Assembly: GCA_963848675.1 (NCBI GenBank)
Contig: CAWKEY010000068.1
Span: 1-64,000 of the forward strand
Direction of reading: 5' to 3'
Source of the DNA: CAWKEY01 sp963848675
GTDB lineage: Bacteria > Pseudomonadota > Gammaproteobacteria > Methylococcales > Methylomonadaceae
Length of the DNA: 64,000 nt
The notes under the pieces were generated by a model. It ran no database searches and was not told the origin of the DNA. It was given only the letters and a program-made list of their open reading frames with translations. Below, piece by piece: positions 61,011 through 64,000 of this stretch. Position 1 is the first letter of the stretch. Each line of letters begins with the position of its first letter. Position numbers and translations under genes: made by a program.

Positions 61011-63971
61011 ATGATGATGAATATTGAAGAGTGCCGTCTTCAATGGCGGTTTCGTTCCGGAGCAATGCGTGGTCACCTGGCCTTGTGGCTTCTGGGTGCG
61101 ATGGTCTTTCTGCTATTCGCCCAAGCGACGTCAGCGGCATCGCTATCGATCAACGGAGCCCAGAAGTATCAAACCATCGATGGTTTCGGCACGAACATCA
61201 ATTCGCTGAGTTGGACCAATGACAACTCCAAAGCAGCCATAGATCTATTGGCCGACCAAATGGGACAGACGCTGTGGCGCGTGGTCTTCGACATGGAAGA
61301 CTGGGAGGCGACCAACGATAACACGGATGCGAACACGCCGAACTGGACGTACTACAACGCACTTTACTCCAACGCCAAGTTTCAAAATCTCTGGGGCACG
61401 CTTCGCTACCTCAACCAAAAGGGTTTCAACGAAACCATCGCGCTGAGCTTCATGGGGCGGGTGCCGGGTTGGATGGGATCGACTACCATTAACGCTAGCC
61501 AGGAAGACGAAGCGGTGGAGATGATTGCTACACTTATATATTACGCTCGAAATACCGAGCATGTGCAGTTCGGTACGCTTGATCCGTTCAACGAAACAGA
61601 TTGGGATGGCATTGAGGGGCCCCAACTCGCTTCCACAAAGTATGTGCGTTTACTCAACAAACTTTCCGTCAAACTCGACGCGATGGGACTTTCAGACGTT
61701 CGGCTTCTCGGTCCCAACACCGCGTCCATCAGCAGCGGTGTAGGTACATATATGCCGGCGATGATGGCCGATTCAGTGGTAATGAACAAAGTCGACCATT
61801 TCGGCTTTCACAGTTATAGCGCCGATGCGGGAGGAGCCGACGAGAAGATCAAGAACTCTGCCTATTCGAGCAAGAATTTCTGGATGACGGAGTATGCCAA
61901 TCCGGCCGATGCCTTTTCACTCTTGGGTCAAAACGCGTCGGCTCTATTTGTATGGGAGGGTTTCGATAGCGTCTATAACCATGCCATTCTGGCGGGACGC
62001 GGGTCGCAACCTGGCAACGACGATGTTGGCTATGTGCCGTTGGCCTACAACCAGAGCAGCCATACCTACACTCCACGCAAAGAGTTCTATCAGAATGCCC
62101 AGCTGTTCAAGTTTGTCCCACCGGGGGCGGTGCGCATCGCAGCTACCGGTGCCACTGGAGGTCTCACCAGCTATGCGTTCTACCATCAGGATTCGGGGCG
62201 GTTGACCATCGTCGCCCGAAACACTGGATCCGCTGCGACCGTTTCGGCGACCTTGACCAACCTGCCGGCTGTGACCCGCTTTGCCTATTACAAAACGGAC
62301 GGCACCAACAATATGGCGCAAGGAGCTGATGTCTCGGTGACCACAGGAGCCTTTTCCTTCTCGGTGCCGAGCGGAGCCATCGTAACACTCAGCGGAGTTA
62401 GCGCTGTCTCCTCGGCGGCGGCTTTGCGTTCCCTCTCCGTAAATCCGGAGAATTCATCCCTTTCGATCGGGAGCACGCAGCAATTTAAGGCCACGGGGAC
62501 TTACTCCGACGGCACCACGCAGGATTTCACCAGCCAGACCACATGGGTCTCGTCGAACAAGGCCGTGGCCACCGTCAACGCCAACGGTCTTGCCACAGCG
62601 GTTGCTGCCGGCGCCACAACCATATCGGCGGCGCTGTCTGGCGTCACCGGCAGCACCACGCTGGCGGTGCAGGCGCAAGCCATATCGTCGGAAGCGTCCA
62701 TCTGGCCGACCTCGGCAACCCCCACGACAGCCACCGACTCAGACACATCAGCGGTTGAACTGGGATTTAAATTCCGCTCCAGTGTCAACGGCTTCATTAC
62801 TGGTATTCGCTTCTACAAGAGTACCGCCAACACCGGCACTCACATCGGGACCCTATGGAACAGTAACGGGAGCCCGCAGGTCCAAGCGACCTTTACCAAC
62901 GAAACGGCTTCGGGCTGGCAGCAAGTCAACTTTGCTTCCCCGGTGGCAATCACGGCCAACACCATCTATGTGGCGTCCTACCATGCGCCCAATGGGCGTT
63001 ACTCGTTCGATGGAAGGTATTTTGCCAGCACGGGTGTCACTAATGGACCGCTGTATGCTTTACGCGACGGGGAAAGTGGCGGCAATGGCGTCTATCGGTA
63101 CGGTTCGTCCATAGGCTTCCCATCCAACACGTACCAGTCCAGCAATTACTGGGTGGATGTAGTGTTCCAGTCTGCTGGGACGATACCGACACCACCGACG
63201 CTGACGGCTATCGCAGTGACGCCGGCGAACCCCTCCACCATTTCTATCGGGGCGACGCAGCAGTTTAAGGCCAGGGGGACTTACTCCGACGGCAGCACGC
63301 AGGATGTCACCAGCCAGACCACATGGGTCTCGTCGAACAAGGCCGTGGCCACCGTCAACGCCAACGGTCTTGCCACAGCGGTTGCTGCCGGCGCCACAAC
63401 CATATCGGCGGCGCTGTCTGGCGTCACCGGCAGCAGCGCGCTGGCGGTGCAGGCGCAAGCCACACCACCGGTAGCGACCACTATCTGGCCGGCCTCGGTA
63501 ACCCCCACGACAACCGCCGACCCTGACATCTCGTCAGTTGAGCTGGGAGTGAAATTCCGCTCCAGTGTCAACGGTTTCATTACCGGCGTTCGCTTCTACA
63601 AGGGCACCGCCAATACCGGCACCCACATCGGGAGTCTTTGGGACAGCAGTGGGAATCTGCTAGCCCAGGCGACCTTCACCAATGAAACAGCTTCGGGTTG
63701 GCAGCAGGTCAACTTTGCTTCTCCGGTGGCAATCACGGCCAACACCGTCTACGTGGCTTCCTACCATGCGCCCAATGGGCGATACTCGGTCGATGGAGGG
63801 TATTTTACCAGCACGGGCATCACTAATGGACCGCTGTACGCTTTAAGGAACGGAGAAAGTGGCGGCAATGGCGTCTATCGGTACGGTTCTTCAATAGGCT
63901 TCCCATCCAACACTTACCAGTCCAGCAATTACTGGGTGGATGTAGTGTTCACTACCAGCACGGGGTTCTGA
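61011..63971 (+). CDS. Secreted GH30-like glycoside hydrolase with Ig-like and DUF4082 repeats
   Basis: 986-residue exported protein. A signal anchor (RGHLALWLLGAMVFLLFAQA, cleaved near TSAAS; a start at 61065 is possible) leads to a TIM-barrel domain (about 45-380) beginning QTIDGFGTNINSLSW, as in GH30/clan A. Likely catalytic Glu residues are in DPFNETDWDG and FWMTEYANPAD. A small beta domain (about 385-465) follows. Then come two copies of a BIG2-like Ig domain plus a DUF4082 domain (about 475-720 and 735-980; compare NTGTHIGTLWNSNG with NTGTHIGSLWDSSG). A GGAG lies 9 bases before the ATG. The substrate is a polysaccharide by fold; which one cannot be told. The modules may bind carbohydrate or surfaces. 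It stands alone beside mobile DNA, suggesting transfer. Confidence 0.8.
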   Translation: MMMNIEECRLQWRFRSGAMRGHLALWLLGAMVFLLFAQATSAASLSINGAQKYQTIDGFGTNINSLSWTNDNSKAAIDLLADQMGQTLWRVVFDMEDWEATNDNTDANTPNWTYYNALYSNAKFQNLWGTLRYLNQKGFNETIALSFMGRVPGWMGSTTINASQEDEAVEMIATLIYYARNTEHVQFGTLDPFNETDWDGIEGPQLASTKYVRLLNKLSVKLDAMGLSDVRLLGPNTASISSGVGTYMPAMMADSVVMNKVDHFGFHSYSADAGGADEKIKNSAYSSKNFWMTEYANPADAFSLLGQNASALFVWEGFDSVYNHAILAGRGSQPGNDDVGYVPLAYNQSSHTYTPRKEFYQNAQLFKFVPPGAVRIAATGATGGLTSYAFYHQDSGRLTIVARNTGSAATVSATLTNLPAVTRFAYYKTDGTNNMAQGADVSVTTGAFSFSVPSGAIVTLSGVSAVSSAAALRSLSVNPENSSLSIGSTQQFKATGTYSDGTTQDFTSQTTWVSSNKAVATVNANGLATAVAAGATTISAALSGVTGSTTLAVQAQAISSEASIWPTSATPTTATDSDTSAVELGFKFRSSVNGFITGIRFYKSTANTGTHIGTLWNSNGSPQVQATFTNETASGWQQVNFASPVAITANTIYVASYHAPNGRYSFDGRYFASTGVTNGPLYALRDGESGGNGVYRYGSSIGFPSNTYQSSNYWVDVVFQSAGTIPTPPTLTAIAVTPANPSTISIGATQQFKARGTYSDGSTQDVTSQTTWVSSNKAVATVNANGLATAVAAGATTISAALSGVTGSSALAVQAQATPPVATTIWPASVTPTTTADPDISSVELGVKFRSSVNGFITGVRFYKGTANTGTHIGSLWDSSGNLLAQATFTNETASGWQQVNFASPVAITANTVYVASYHAPNGRYSVDGGYFTSTGITNGPLYALRNGESGGNGVYRYGSSIGFPSNTYQSSNYWVDVVFTTSTGF

Positions 63972-64000
63972 CAATACGCCGGACGTCGAAGATGGCGATA

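Noticed and set aside
60660..61014. 69- and 78-codon frames before the GH30-like gene
   Set aside because: No recognisable domain, no good start signal, and composition unlike the neighbours.
1..64000. CRISPR array or cas genes
   Set aside because: No regularly spaced direct repeats and no Cas-like protein were found; all short repeats are dispersed palindromes.

Overview
The window looks like a chromosomal segment of a gammaproteobacterium. The order amgK-murU beside lptD-surA, the nagZ-hpt-mtnP block and the ydbH-ydbL pair are gammaproteobacterial arrangements. The many dispersed palindromic repeats recall methanotrophs of the Methylococcales, but no methane-oxidation gene is present, so that placement is only an inference.

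Layout. 0-7 kb: a damaged type IV pilin gene behind a good sigma-54 promoter, a vapBC module, an Slp-like lipoprotein, a MITE-like palindrome, a membrane lytic transglycosylase, and a rimK / desuccinylase-like / PA3496-like cluster. 7-20 kb: mostly housekeeping. It holds nagZ-hpt-mtnP (muropeptide recycling and purine salvage), FliL-like and HIT proteins, a His-rich membrane protein, amgK-murU-dodecin, divergent lptD-surA, a helicase-free DbpA-type RNA-binding protein and RNase D. 20-28 kb: a divergent EmrAB-type pump with its TetR regulator and outer-membrane factor, a zinc alcohol dehydrogenase and a Cys/Met-metabolism PLP enzyme. 28-30 kb: a relic island at tRNA-Ser(GGA), with a decayed transposase abutting an integrase remnant. 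30-41 kb: truA, an L,D-transpeptidase, a Gfo/Idh oxidoreductase, the cysM-ydbH-ydbL-rlmD operon, hemF and a group II PLP decarboxylase. 41-52 kb: transposase and group II intron scars, cstA-ybdD, a flavodoxin-fold reductase, exported proteins of unknown role, a HAD hydrolase, and a five-haem cytochrome c next to a PxKF-type exported protein. 52-60.5 kb: mobile DNA (IS91-type transposase with tyrosine recombinase, a nested REP/RAYT/group II intron unit, an IS66 remnant) around one MHS transporter. 61-64 kb: a large secreted GH30-like enzyme with duplicated Ig-like plus DUF4082 modules.

The most notable structure is at 56.5-59.2 kb. A RAYT (REP-associated tyrosine transposase) gene is flanked by inverted 38-bp REPs and split after codon 30 by an apparently complete 2,034-bp group II intron with an intact reverse transcriptase/maturase. 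Precise removal of the intron restores one 180-codon RAYT frame. One REP edge coincides with the point where an IS66 transposase is cut off. A second, degraded intron scar at 42.6 kb looks like one intron 3' end inserted within the 3' end of another.

Several genes fit shared jobs. NagZ, AmgK and MurU belong to peptidoglycan recycling. LptD and SurA belong to outer-membrane assembly, and YdbH/YdbL to envelope lipid transport. Hpt and MtnP belong to purine and methylthio salvage. The pump, its regulator and a palindromic operator form a self-contained efflux locus.
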